From Boseongicola sp. H5 (GTDB taxonomy: Bacteria; Pseudomonadota; Alphaproteobacteria; Rhodobacterales; Rhodobacteraceae): 64,000 nucleotides of DNA. The position numbers and the translations under genes were made by a program. Of this stretch, positions 54,727-63,284 are shown one piece after another. The stretch spans positions 124,001 through 188,000 of the forward strand of contig JACNMN010000007.1 of NCBI GenBank assembly GCA_020622165.1, given 5' to 3'. Positions within the stretch are counted from its first letter, which is position 1. Every line of letters starts with the position of its first letter. Under the pieces are notes generated by a model. It was not told where the DNA came from and ran no database searches. It saw only the letters and a program-made list of their open reading frames with translations.

Positions 54727-54746
54727 AACCAAACCGTTTAGTTTAA
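54727..54746 (-). repeat. 20-base direct repeat copy 1, upstream of the small secreted protein gene
   Basis: AACCAAACCGTTTAGTTTAA on the plus strand. It differs by two transitions from copy 2 at 55640-55659, in the same orientation. It overlaps the last codons and stop of the AraC gene and lies 106 bases before the ATG of the 54294-54620 gene. A shared operator for the AraC protein is inferred. Confidence 0.6.
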
Positions 54747-55625
54747 TTTTTGGCGCCTGTAGCCCGAAGGCGTCATTCCGACCGCCGATTTGAAACTGCG
54801 GGACAGATGGGCCTGATCCGCAAAGCCGGTGGCCATCGCGATGGCGCCAAGGCTGAGCGCCGGGTCGCGCAGACGCGTTTTCGCGGCATCGAGACGCCGC
54901 CGCATGACCAACGCCTGCGGCGTGATGCCGGTGGTCTGCTTGATCGCGCGCACCAGTGCGGAATCGGACATACCCAGATGATGCGCCAGTTCCGGCGTGC
55001 GCAAAGGCTGGTCGATCCGGCGATCGATATAGTCAAGCAACCGCGCGTATCGCTCCGTGGTCAGCCCACCGGTTTCCGCAAACGGAGCGTCGTCGGTGAT
55101 GGCATAGCGCCGGACCAGCGTCACCACGAACACCCGCGCGAGCGCGTCGAACAGGACAGCCTGGCCCGGGCCCGGCTCCTCAAGCGCGATCTTCATCTGC
55201 AGGGCCCAGTCGCGCAGGTCCGGGTCTTGCAGGACGTTGCTGCCATCAAGGCGGGACTCCACGGTCAGAACCCTCAGGTCGCCCTGAATGAAATGCTGAA
55301 TCCGCTCCGGATGCGCGCGGATCAGCAGGAAATTGACAGGCGCCCGCCATTCCCAACTGCAGACCGCACCCACTGGCATCACGACCATCGAGCCGGGAGG
55401 CAGATCGAGCGGGGTCTGCCTGCCATCCCGGCGCTGAAGACCGGCGGCGGCATCGGGTTGAAGCGGAATCAGCAGGCAGTGGTCGGGCAGGCTTACCGGA
55501 GCCATCGGCCCGGCCTCCATTTCGAAGTAATCGGCCCTGAGCAGCTGTTCGGTTCCTCCGCCGGGCAGACGGGTGGAACTGAGCCGCGCCGTGTCAAGCC
55601 AGAGCCTGCTGCTATGGACTCCCAT
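54738..55625 (-). CDS. AraC family transcriptional regulator
   Basis: 295 residues. An N-terminal cupin-like sensing domain (LIPLQPDAAAGLQRRDGRQ, LPPGSMVVMPVGAVCSW) is followed by two AraC helix-turn-helix units: ELAHHLGMSDSALVRAIKQT and SLGAIAMATGFADQAHLSRSF with the PSGYRRQ end. Its stop codon lies in repeat copy 1 and repeat copy 2 lies 14 bases before its ATG. It may regulate itself and the downstream small secreted protein gene; the inducer is unknown. Confidence 0.92.
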   Translation of the reverse strand: MGVHSSRLWLDTARLSSTRLPGGGTEQLLRADYFEMEAGPMAPVSLPDHCLLIPLQPDAAAGLQRRDGRQTPLDLPPGSMVVMPVGAVCSWEWRAPVNFLLIRAHPERIQHFIQGDLRVLTVESRLDGSNVLQDPDLRDWALQMKIALEEPGPGQAVLFDALARVFVVTLVRRYAITDDAPFAETGGLTTERYARLLDYIDRRIDQPLRTPELAHHLGMSDSALVRAIKQTTGITPQALVMRRRLDAAKTRLRDPALSLGAIAMATGFADQAHLSRSFKSAVGMTPSGYRRQKLN

Positions 55626-55639
55626 ACCACCCTCGATAA

Positions 55640-55659
55640 AACCGAACCGTTCAGTTTAA
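55640..55659 (-). repeat. 20-base direct repeat copy 2, at the AraC gene start
   Basis: AACCGAACCGTTCAGTTTAA on the plus strand, 18 of 20 identical to copy 1. It sits just upstream of the AraC gene's Shine-Dalgarno (GAGGGTGGT), in promoter position. Contains a tandem AACC-x-AACC, in line with the direct-repeat half-sites AraC proteins bind. Confidence 0.6.
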
Positions 55660-55821
55660 AATAGAGTATGATCCGGGCAGCGCAAGAACCGGATCGCCCG
55701 ATATGAAATTGCTATTGCCACCCCACTGACGTTTTCATCGGGCATGCGCGGCATTCTGTGCCTTTAACCCCGGCATCGCACTGCTAGCTTAATTGCAACC
55801 CCCGCCTCGAAAGGCTGTTCC

Positions 55822-56502
55822 GTGCTGAGTGTGACCGATATCCACAAATCCTTCGAAACGGAGGATGGGCCGCTGCCCGTTCTGCGCGGTGTGTCATTGA
55901 CGATGGCGCCGGGCGACACGCTTGCGCTGACCGGTGAAAGCGGATCGGGGAAAAGCACGCTGCTCCATCTGATCGGCGGGCTGGACACCGCGGACAAGGG
56001 GCGGATCGAGGTGGACGGCGTGGACCTCTCGGCGCTGGATGACGCGGGTCGCGCGCGCCTGCGCCGCGACATGGTTGGCCTGATCTTCCAGCAATTCAAC
56101 CTGATCCCGTCCCTGACGGTGGCGCAGAACCTCTCCTTTCAGGCGCGGCTTGCGGGTCGGCACGATGCCGCATGGGTGGATGAGCTGGCCAAGCGTCTGG
56201 GCCTTTCGGAGCATCTTGCCCGCTACCCCGAACAGCTTTCCGGCGGACAGCAGCAGCGCGTGGCGATCGGCCGGACGCTGGCGACAAGGCCCCGCGTGGT
56301 TCTGGCCGACGAACCCACCGGCAATCTCGATGAAACCACGGGCGACACTGTTCTTGGCCTGCTTCTGGAGCTGGCCGCGGAAACCGGCACCGCGATCCTG
56401 ATGGTCACCCATTCGACACGGCTGGCACACCGTCTGGCCCACCAGGTGCATCTGACCAAGGGCCGGCTCGGCAGCGCAGGGCTTGGGCGGGCGGCCGAAT
56501 GA
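55822..56502 (+). CDS. LolD/MacB-type ABC transporter ATPase (AttE-like)
   Basis: 226 residues starting at a GTG. Walker A TGESGSGKSTLLHL, signature LSGGQQQRVAIGRTL, Walker B VVLADEPTGNLD, switch His in MVTHSTRL: the MacB/LolD branch that works with FtsX-fold permeases. It overlaps the permease gene by ATGA. With the permease and lipocalin-like protein it forms an AttEFGH-like set. The transported molecule is unknown; lipid or lipoprotein handling is typical of the branch. Confidence 0.92.
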   Translation: MLSVTDIHKSFETEDGPLPVLRGVSLTMAPGDTLALTGESGSGKSTLLHLIGGLDTADKGRIEVDGVDLSALDDAGRARLRRDMVGLIFQQFNLIPSLTVAQNLSFQARLAGRHDAAWVDELAKRLGLSEHLARYPEQLSGGQQQRVAIGRTLATRPRVVLADEPTGNLDETTGDTVLGLLLELAAETGTAILMVTHSTRLAHRLAHQVHLTKGRLGSAGLGRAAE

Positions 56503-58904
56503 CCCGTGCCGCCTGCGCCGCCCTGCTCTCCCATTGGAGGCGCCATCCCGGCCAATGTCTGACCCTGATCCTCGGCCTTGCGCTGGCCACGGCGCTCTGG
56601 TCCGGCGTTCAGGCGATCAACGCCGAAGCGCGCGCCTCCTATGACCGGGCCGCCGCGGTATTGGGGCAGGATCAACTGGCCCGCCTGACCCGCGCAGACG
56701 GTCTTCCGGTACCTCTGGCCGAGTATGTCGCGCTCCGCCGTGCCGGGTATCTCGTCTCTCCCGTGATCGAGGCGGAACTCGCCGGGCCCGGCGCGCGCCT
56801 CCGCCTGCTTGGCATCGACCCGCTGACCACGCCGCCAGAGGCACAGGCGCCCGCCCTAGTGGGTGGCGAGATCCCGTTCGAGGCCTTCGTGACTGCACCG
56901 GGCCGGTTGCTTGTCGCAGCGGAAACGGCCGCGCGGCCGCTCCCGGCTGACCTTCCGCCCCTTGTGATTACCTCCCGTCTCGCCCCCGGCACGGCGCTTA
57001 CCGATATCGCAACCGCCGCCCGGCTCAGCGGCCGGTCCGATCCGTCCTATCTGCTGGTTGCGCCGGTGCAGCCCTCCGGCCTTCCGCCCCTTGCCGAGGC
57101 CACGGTTCTGACGCTTTCCACGCCCCAATCCGGCACCGATATCGGGCGGCTGACCGACAGCTTTCACCTGAACCTCACGGCCTTCGGCCTTCTGGCCTTT
57201 GCCGTCGGACTGTTCATCGTTCACGCCGCTATCGGCCTCGCCTTCGAGCAGCGCCGCACCAGTTTTCGGACCCTGCGCGCGCTTGGCCTGCCGCTCCGGC
57301 GGCTCGTCACGCTTCTGGCCGTCGAACTGACCGTCTTCGCCCTGATCGCCGGCCTCATCGGGATCGTTCTGGGATACATCATCGCCGCTGCCCTCCTGCC
57401 CGGCGTCGCGGGTACGCTGCGCGGGCTCTATGGTGCCGAGATTTCCGGCCAACTTGCCTTTCGGCCGGTCTGGGCCGTCACCGGGATGGGCATCGCCCTG
57501 ATCGGCACCGCCGCGGCATCGGTGCAGGCGCTGCTGCGTGTTGCGCGCCTGCCGCTTCTGGCGCCCGCCCAGCCACGCGCCTGGGCGATGGCCTCCGGTC
57601 AGGCCATGCGCGGGCAAATGACGATAGCGATTGGCCTGTTCGCCGCGGCATTCCTCCTTGGCGCCTTCGGGACGAGCCTGATCGCCGGGTTTGCCTGCCT
57701 CGCCGCGCTGCTTGTCGGGGCGGCCCTTGCGCTTCCCTCGCTGCTCACCGCGCTCTTGCGTCTCGCGACCCGGTTCGCCACCACACCCTTTCGGGAATGG
57801 CTTCTGGCGGATACCCGCCAACAGCTCCCCGGCCTGTCCATGGCGCTCATGGCGCTCCTGCTTGCACTCGCCGCCAATATCGGTGTCTCGACCATGGTCG
57901 GCTCCTTCCGGGGCACCTTCACCGGCTGGCTTGACCAGCGGCTTGCCTCGGAGCTTTACGTCACCGCGCGCACCCCCTCCGAAGCCACCGCGATCCGCGC
58001 GACCCTTCTGCCCCGGACCGATGCGGTTCTGCCGATCGTCTCCGCCCCGGTGACGCTCGCCGGACAACCGGCAGAGCTTTACGGCATCGCCGATCACGCC
58101 ACCTATCGCGACAACTGGCCGCTTCTGTCCGCCGCACCCGATGTCTGGGCGCAGGTGGCCGCAGGCGAGGCCGCACTGATCAACGAGCAGCTCTCCCGCC
58201 GCGAGCGCCTGTCCATTGGCGATCCCGTGACGCTGCAACCGGGGTGGGCCCTGCCCATCGCCGGCGTCTATTCCGACTATGGCAACCCGGTGGGGCAGGC
58301 GATCATCGGCCTCGATCTCTTCACCGACCGGTTCCCCGATATTCCCCAGCTTCGGATGGCCATCCGCGTGCCGGCCGATCGCGTCCCCGCGGTGGCCGAC
58401 GCATTGCGGGCGGAATTCGACCTGCCCACCGCCAATCTGATCGATCAGGAGGAGATCAAACGCTTTTCCTTGCGGATCTTCGAGCAGACATTCCTGGTGA
58501 CCGGTGCGCTCAACATTCTCACCCTCGGTGTGGCCAGCCTCGCTCTGCTGACCAGCCTCTTGACGCTGGCCGGGATGCGGCTGCCGCAACTGGCCCCGAT
58601 CTGGGCCCTCGGCCAGACCCGGGCCGCACTGGCCCGCGCCGAACTGGCCCGCACCACACTTCTGGCATTCCTGACCTTCGCTCTGGCGATCCCCGTGGGC
58701 CTTGCGCTCGCCTGGGTCCTTCTGGCGGTCGTGAATGTGGAGGCGTTCGGCTGGCGGCTCCCGATGCAGATATTTCCGGTCGACTGGCTTCGCCTGGGCC
58801 TTTATGCGCTTCTCGCGGCGCTTCTGGCCGCCGCCTGGCCGGCCTGGAGACTGGCCCATATCGCGCCCTCAACCCTGCTCAAGGTCTTTGCCCATGAACG
58901 CTAG
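56499..58904 (+). CDS. FtsX-like ABC permease, fused double unit
   Basis: 801 residues. N-terminal helix (~20-37), a periplasmic domain, then membrane helices around 225-250, 280-300, 325-345 and a second set from ~370 to 430; a second periplasmic domain and three final helices (~680-790: ILTLGVASLALLTSLLTLAG...). This equals two FtsX-type permeases in one chain, as if AttF and AttG were fused. It overlaps the ATPase gene by 4 and the next gene by 11 bases. Confidence 0.88.
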   Translation: MTRAACAALLSHWRRHPGQCLTLILGLALATALWSGVQAINAEARASYDRAAAVLGQDQLARLTRADGLPVPLAEYVALRRAGYLVSPVIEAELAGPGARLRLLGIDPLTTPPEAQAPALVGGEIPFEAFVTAPGRLLVAAETAARPLPADLPPLVITSRLAPGTALTDIATAARLSGRSDPSYLLVAPVQPSGLPPLAEATVLTLSTPQSGTDIGRLTDSFHLNLTAFGLLAFAVGLFIVHAAIGLAFEQRRTSFRTLRALGLPLRRLVTLLAVELTVFALIAGLIGIVLGYIIAAALLPGVAGTLRGLYGAEISGQLAFRPVWAVTGMGIALIGTAAASVQALLRVARLPLLAPAQPRAWAMASGQAMRGQMTIAIGLFAAAFLLGAFGTSLIAGFACLAALLVGAALALPSLLTALLRLATRFATTPFREWLLADTRQQLPGLSMALMALLLALAANIGVSTMVGSFRGTFTGWLDQRLASELYVTARTPSEATAIRATLLPRTDAVLPIVSAPVTLAGQPAELYGIADHATYRDNWPLLSAAPDVWAQVAAGEAALINEQLSRRERLSIGDPVTLQPGWALPIAGVYSDYGNPVGQAIIGLDLFTDRFPDIPQLRMAIRVPADRVPAVADALRAEFDLPTANLIDQEEIKRFSLRIFEQTFLVTGALNILTLGVASLALLTSLLTLAGMRLPQLAPIWALGQTRAALARAELARTTLLAFLTFALAIPVGLALAWVLLAVVNVEAFGWRLPMQIFPVDWLRLGLYALLAALLAAAWPAWRLAHIAPSTLLKVFAHER

Positions 58905-59955
58905 GCTGTGGCTTCCGATGCTGGTGCTGACCGCCGGTCAGGCTCTGTCACAAGGCTTTGCGGGCCTCGGCACCGACGCCGAGGGCTTTGCCGTCCCCGC
59001 GCCCGAACCGCAATTCGCCTTCCCCGCCGATCACGGCCCCCACCCAGCCTATCGCATCGAATGGTGGTATCTGACGGCGACGCTCACCGGAGCGGACGGG
59101 CGGGATTACGGCATCCAGTGGACTCTGTTCCGCTCCGCCCTCCGCCCGGAGGAGGCCGAAGGCTGGGATGCGGCGCAGCTTTGGATGGGCCATGCGGGCC
59201 TGACGACCGAAGACACGCATTTCTACGCGGAGCGTCTGGGTCGGGGCGGCGTCGGGCAGGCGGGCGTCACGCCCGAGCCGTTCGAAGCCTGGATCGACGA
59301 CTGGGCGATGATCTCCACCGCGCCAACCGGCGCCGACGCGCTCTCGGCCCTGGCGGTGACGGCGCGCGGTCCCGATTTCTCCTATGATCTGGACCTGCGT
59401 GCGACCGGCCCGCTCGTGTTTCACGGCGATGGAGGATACTCCGTCAAATCCGCCGATGGGCAGGCCAGCTACTACTATTCGCAACCCTTTTACGAGGTGT
59501 CGGGCAGGCTCACCCTGCCTGACGGCGCGATGGAGGTCACCGGCAGCGCATGGCTGGATCGCGAATGGTCTTCCCAACCGCTTTCCGCCGATCAAAACGG
59601 GTGGGACTGGTTTTCGCTCCAGTTTGCCGATGGCGCCCGGTTGATGGGGTTCGGCCTGCGATCGGCCACCCGGCCCACATACACCTCTGCCACCTGGATC
59701 GGCCCTGACGGGACCGCAACGGCCTATCCAGATGGCGCCTTGCGCCTCACGCCGCTGCGCACCGAAAACGTGGCGGGGCGCGACGTGCCGGTGGAGTGGC
59801 GCGTGGAGCTTGCCGCCCGTGGCATCGATGTCGAGACGATCCCGCTCAACCCGCAAAGCTGGATGGGCACCAGCTTTCCCTACTGGGAAGGTCCGATCCG
59901 CTTCACCGGCAGCCACGAAGGGCGCGGATATCTGGAGATGACCGGCTACGAGTAG
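58894..59955 (+). CDS. Secreted lipocalin-like protein, AttH/CrtC family (COG5621)
   Basis: 353 residues with signal peptide to ALSQG (~22). Family motifs: HPAYRIEWWYLTATLTGADG near the N-terminus, YYSQPFYEVSGRL, the SAWLDREWSSQPL block and a late PYWEGPIRFTGSHEGRGYLEMTGY. The fold is a tandem lipocalin shared with carotenoid 1,2-hydratase, but the ABC context points to AttH, not carotenoid synthesis. Probably a periplasmic lipid or hydrophobic-ligand carrier working with the upstream transporter. Confidence 0.88.
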   Translation: MNARLWLPMLVLTAGQALSQGFAGLGTDAEGFAVPAPEPQFAFPADHGPHPAYRIEWWYLTATLTGADGRDYGIQWTLFRSALRPEEAEGWDAAQLWMGHAGLTTEDTHFYAERLGRGGVGQAGVTPEPFEAWIDDWAMISTAPTGADALSALAVTARGPDFSYDLDLRATGPLVFHGDGGYSVKSADGQASYYYSQPFYEVSGRLTLPDGAMEVTGSAWLDREWSSQPLSADQNGWDWFSLQFADGARLMGFGLRSATRPTYTSATWIGPDGTATAYPDGALRLTPLRTENVAGRDVPVEWRVELAARGIDVETIPLNPQSWMGTSFPYWEGPIRFTGSHEGRGYLEMTGYE

Positions 59956-59981
59956 GCTCTATACCGCAGGATAGGGTCTTC

Positions 59982-61460
59982 TCAGGTCGTTCCGGTGAAC
60001 AATGGGAACGTCACCGCCAGGGCCCAGGCAAGCACGATGCCCAGACCCAGACCCATCGCCAGCGCAGAGCCCGTGCGCCGCCCGACCCAGCCACCGATCA
60101 CGCCGAAGCTGAGATAGAAAAGACCGATCACCGGCAGGATGATGATCAGGAAGAACAGCCGCTCGAAATCCAGGGCGACCGCAATGCCCAGAGACGTCAG
60201 AAAAGCCAGCCGCGCCACCCAGCGCCGCCAGATGCGGGCACGTCCCGCCTGAAGCAACGCCGCATCGGCCACCATTGCCAGAACCGCGCCCGGCAGGATC
60301 GCCGCCAGAATGGGCAGACGTCCCGCATGCGGAAAGAAGCTCGCCACATAGCGGTCCAGCACACCGCCGAAGGCGATCAGGGCAAAACCCGCCAGAAGGA
60401 TACCGGCCGGCCCGCCTCTCAGCTTCGGCAGATCCCCCTCGACCGCCAGGCCGGCCAGAACCAGAGATCCGTAAACGGCCAGGTGCAGCGCCAGATAATC
60501 GGCCACCAGAACCGGCAGAAACCGAGTCTCCACAAGGGAAAGTATCAGCGGTGTCAGAACCGCAGGCGCAAGCGCAAGGGCCAGGAATGCGCCTTTGGGC
60601 ACCTCGGGCAGGCGCGGACCCTCCGCCAGCAGGTTCGCAAGGGGCAGGCCCAGCAGAACGACACCCAGAAGGGTCAGCAGGACCGGGCCGCCGATATTGG
60701 CGATGCCGCTGCGATAGTCCCGCCCGAAGGTCGCATTCAGCCATTCCCGTGCCTCCCGCATTCCGGTTGCGGAGTAGAGCACGCCCACATGCTCCACCAT
60801 CGGGGCGGCCACCGCGCGGCGGGCAAAGCCCTCACCGGGCGTTCCGACCGTGTCGCCTTCGGCAGCGCCGACCTCGGCCATGATCCGCTGCGCCTCCGCC
60901 CGCAAGGCGCCCTCCCACGCGCCGTTGACCACGAGCATGTTCTCCGGCTCCGCCGCCGTGACCGCTTCGGAGAAAAGAGAGATCGCCACCACGGCGCCCA
61001 CGCGATCATCCGCAAGCGCCTGTCGGACGATGATATCCGAGGCCATGGAATGCCCCAGCAGGGCCACCCGCCCATCCGCGCCGGGCAGGGCCTGCGCGGC
61101 GTCGGTGACCCGTCCGATCTCCTCCATCAGCAATCGGGTGGTGCCGTCGATCGAGTTCACGTCGCCGGACATCGGCAGCGGGTTTCGCCCATGCCCCTGA
61201 AGGTCGTAGCTGACGGTGATGTATCCCGCCCGCGCGAGCGTAAGCTGATAGGGATGCATCAACTGCCGCGATCCGGCAAAGCCGTGGGCGATCACCACGA
61301 CCGGCGCCGTGGTTTCGGGAACCTGCATCACGGTCGCCGGCGTTTCCCCCACCATCAGCGACGAGATCTCAAGCCCAGCCCTCGGCCGCTCCAACAGGAA
61401 CAGGCCAAGTCCGATGCAGACCAGCGCCACCAATGCCGCGAGGATATCGCGCAAAACCAA
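59982..61460 (-). CDS. Alpha/beta hydrolase fused to a polytopic membrane domain
   Basis: 492 residues. One N-terminal helix (~5-23), then an alpha/beta hydrolase (~50-255) with VVIAHGFAGSRQLM (oxyanion region), SYDLQGHGRNPLP and nucleophile Ser138 in LLGHSMASD. From ~260 to 490 there are about seven hydrophobic helices (VLLTLLGVVLLGLPLANLL..., LFFLIIILPVIGLFYLSFG...). The hydrolase probably faces the periplasm. Substrate unknown. Convergent with the lipocalin-like gene, 26 bases apart. Confidence 0.82.
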   Translation of the reverse strand: MVLRDILAALVALVCIGLGLFLLERPRAGLEISSLMVGETPATVMQVPETTAPVVVIAHGFAGSRQLMHPYQLTLARAGYITVSYDLQGHGRNPLPMSGDVNSIDGTTRLLMEEIGRVTDAAQALPGADGRVALLGHSMASDIIVRQALADDRVGAVVAISLFSEAVTAAEPENMLVVNGAWEGALRAEAQRIMAEVGAAEGDTVGTPGEGFARRAVAAPMVEHVGVLYSATGMREAREWLNATFGRDYRSGIANIGGPVLLTLLGVVLLGLPLANLLAEGPRLPEVPKGAFLALALAPAVLTPLILSLVETRFLPVLVADYLALHLAVYGSLVLAGLAVEGDLPKLRGGPAGILLAGFALIAFGGVLDRYVASFFPHAGRLPILAAILPGAVLAMVADAALLQAGRARIWRRWVARLAFLTSLGIAVALDFERLFFLIIILPVIGLFYLSFGVIGGWVGRRTGSALAMGLGLGIVLAWALAVTFPLFTGTT

Positions 61461-61607
61461 ACCTGCCCTCCAATGGACTGCTCAAACCTTGTGCCCCGAA
61501 GCATAAAAGACCCCGGCCCAAAGCCAATCGAGAATTTGAACGGTCATCTGGCCCTTCGGAGCCGAACATGCTCTATGCGCGTCAGCCATCTGCAGACCGG
61601 AGCGTTC

Positions 61608-62486
61608 ATGTTCACAGCGACCCTGATCACCAACCCCGCGATGTATCTGGAAGCCGCCCTCGTCGACAGTTTGCGAAATGCGCTTGGTGGCGACGATATC
61701 CTGTGGCTCGCCCCCGACAAGGCCGCCGAATTCGCCTTTCCCAAAAGGCCGAAGAACGAGGCGCAGATCTGGACCAGCCTGCAGGCCGAGGGCGTCGATC
61801 TGGTGGTCCAGCAGAGCGAAGGCCGCCGCAAGAAGGTGCTGCTGGCCGATATGGACAGCACGATGATCCGCCAGGAATGCATCGACGAACTGGCGGCCGA
61901 GGCCGGCGTGGGAGAGCATGTGGCCGCGATCACCGCCCGCGCGATGAATGGCGAGATCGCGTTCGAAGAGGCGTTGCGCGCCCGGGTGAGCCTGCTGAAA
62001 GGTCTCGGAACCTCAGTGATAGAGACTGTTCTGGCCCGACGGATCACGCATATGCCCGGTGGCAGGACCCTGATCGCGACGATGAAGGCTCATGGCGCTC
62101 ATACCTCTCTCGTGTCGGGCGGTTTCACCGCTTTTTCCGCGAGGATCGCGGCCGATCTGGGTTTTGACGATCATCGCGCCAATACGCTGCTGTCCGAAGG
62201 CGGCGTCCTGACCGGAGAGGTCGCCACGCCGATCCTTGGCCGGGATGCCAAGGTGCAGGCGTTGCACGATGTCACCGCGCGGCTGAAGCTCGCGCCGGAG
62301 GGTGTGCTGGCCGTGGGTGATGGCGCCAACGACCTTGGCATGCTCCAGCTTGCCGGTACGGGTGTCGCGCTTCATGCCAAACCCGCCGTGCAGGAGCAGG
62401 CGAAGATCCGTATCAACCACGGCGATCTTACGGCGCTTCTCTACATCCAGGGCTACGCGGAGGACGAGATCGTCGCGCCTGATTAA
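61608..62486 (+). CDS. serB: Phosphoserine phosphatase
   Basis: 292 residues, HAD superfamily. Catalytic Asp81 and Asp83 in VLLADMDSTMIRQECIDELA, Ser/Thr of motif II in TSLVSGGFTAFS, and acidic motif IV in LAVGDGANDLGML. It performs the last step of serine synthesis. The N-terminal ~75 residues are a degenerate ACT-like region. ATG 61608 follows GGAG; an ATG 33 bases upstream is also in frame. It complements serA and serC, which lie 21 kb away. Confidence 0.94.
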   Translation: MFTATLITNPAMYLEAALVDSLRNALGGDDILWLAPDKAAEFAFPKRPKNEAQIWTSLQAEGVDLVVQQSEGRRKKVLLADMDSTMIRQECIDELAAEAGVGEHVAAITARAMNGEIAFEEALRARVSLLKGLGTSVIETVLARRITHMPGGRTLIATMKAHGAHTSLVSGGFTAFSARIAADLGFDDHRANTLLSEGGVLTGEVATPILGRDAKVQALHDVTARLKLAPEGVLAVGDGANDLGMLQLAGTGVALHAKPAVQEQAKIRINHGDLTALLYIQGYAEDEIVAPD

Positions 62487-62549
62487 CCTCGTTTAAGGCG
62501 CGGTCTTCGCAGTCATGACATCCTGAATTTCCCAATTCAGGAGCTTGTG

Positions 62550-63065
62550 ATGAAGACGAACACCGTTCCGCATTACGATGACAGCATCAACACCACCGGC
62601 TGTTGTGCCAAATTCAACCCCGATGGCTGGGACCGGCAGGAGTTGCATTTCCGCGATAAACCTTTCCTCCGCGCCACCACGCGCAGCGCCATGCATGTGC
62701 CTCTCAACATGGGACAGGTCTTCACCCGTGTCGGGAGCCGGATGGCGGAAAATGGCGCGGTCGACCTCGACAACTGGCTGATCCTCAGCCGCGACCTGTC
62801 GGCATGGCAGAGCGAGCATCTGTTTTCCACGGACAAGGACATCCCCGATGAGGAAATGACCACGCTGTCTGGCGATTTCATCACGAAGGTGTTCGAGGGG
62901 CCCTACAACAAGGCGAAAGACTGGCACGAGCAGATGCAGGAGTTGGTCCGCGCCGATGGCAAGGTGCCCGGGCGGATTTTCTTCTTCTACACGACCTGCC
63001 CGCGCTGCGCGAAAGCCTATGGCCAGAACTACATAGTGGGCGTCGCGGAGACATTGGCGACTTGA
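62550..63065 (+). CDS. Conserved protein of unknown function with CxxC motif
   Basis: 171 residues from ATG 62550 (AGGAG 6 bases upstream; a GTG directly before it is less likely). No known domain recognised. It begins NTVPHYDDSINTTGCCAKFNPDGWD, has a middle charged region and ends with FFYTTCPRCAKAYGQNYIVGVAE, where CPRC plus the N-terminal Cys pair could bind a metal or form disulfides. No signal peptide. A proteobacterial conserved hypothetical; it stands alone between serB and the convergent gltB. Confidence 0.75.
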   Translation: MKTNTVPHYDDSINTTGCCAKFNPDGWDRQELHFRDKPFLRATTRSAMHVPLNMGQVFTRVGSRMAENGAVDLDNWLILSRDLSAWQSEHLFSTDKDIPDEEMTTLSGDFITKVFEGPYNKAKDWHEQMQELVRADGKVPGRIFFFYTTCPRCAKAYGQNYIVGVAETLAT

Positions 63066-63284
63066 TCATCGACTGCGCTGCCCGTGGCGCGGCGATGCCG
63101 GCGGCCTCGTGGCTCACGCTTCCTGGCGTGATCGCAGCGCAGTTTGCGAGAGGGCGACCGCAACGCCGAAGAGGCGGCCCCCGGAAGATAAGGGCGCGGT
63201 CTAACGCCGGTGCTTTCCGTTTGGCCGGCTTTGCGGCGAGCCGTCACCCCAGCGGTGCGGCGCGCCGTGATACGCAAACCCCGG

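Noticed and set aside
54727-55659. The AraC gene as a mobile cassette between target-site duplications
   Set aside because: The flanking 20-base copies are not identical and each lies in promoter position relative to a leftward gene; operator sites explain them more simply.
56856-58859. A 667-codon minus-strand frame opposite the FtsX permease
   Set aside because: Gly/Gln/Arg-rich antisense artefact; the plus-strand product has coherent membrane helices.
58894-59955. Carotenoid 1,2-hydratase (CrtC) as the product name
   Set aside because: The fold is shared, but no carotenoid genes are nearby and the gene is coupled to an ABC transporter, which fits AttH better.
63073-63142. Inverted repeat CTGCGCTGC/GCAGCGCAG as an attachment site or small RNA
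   Set aside because: Nine-base arms of GC-rich sequence 52 bases apart can arise by chance; no promoter or T-tract supports a function.
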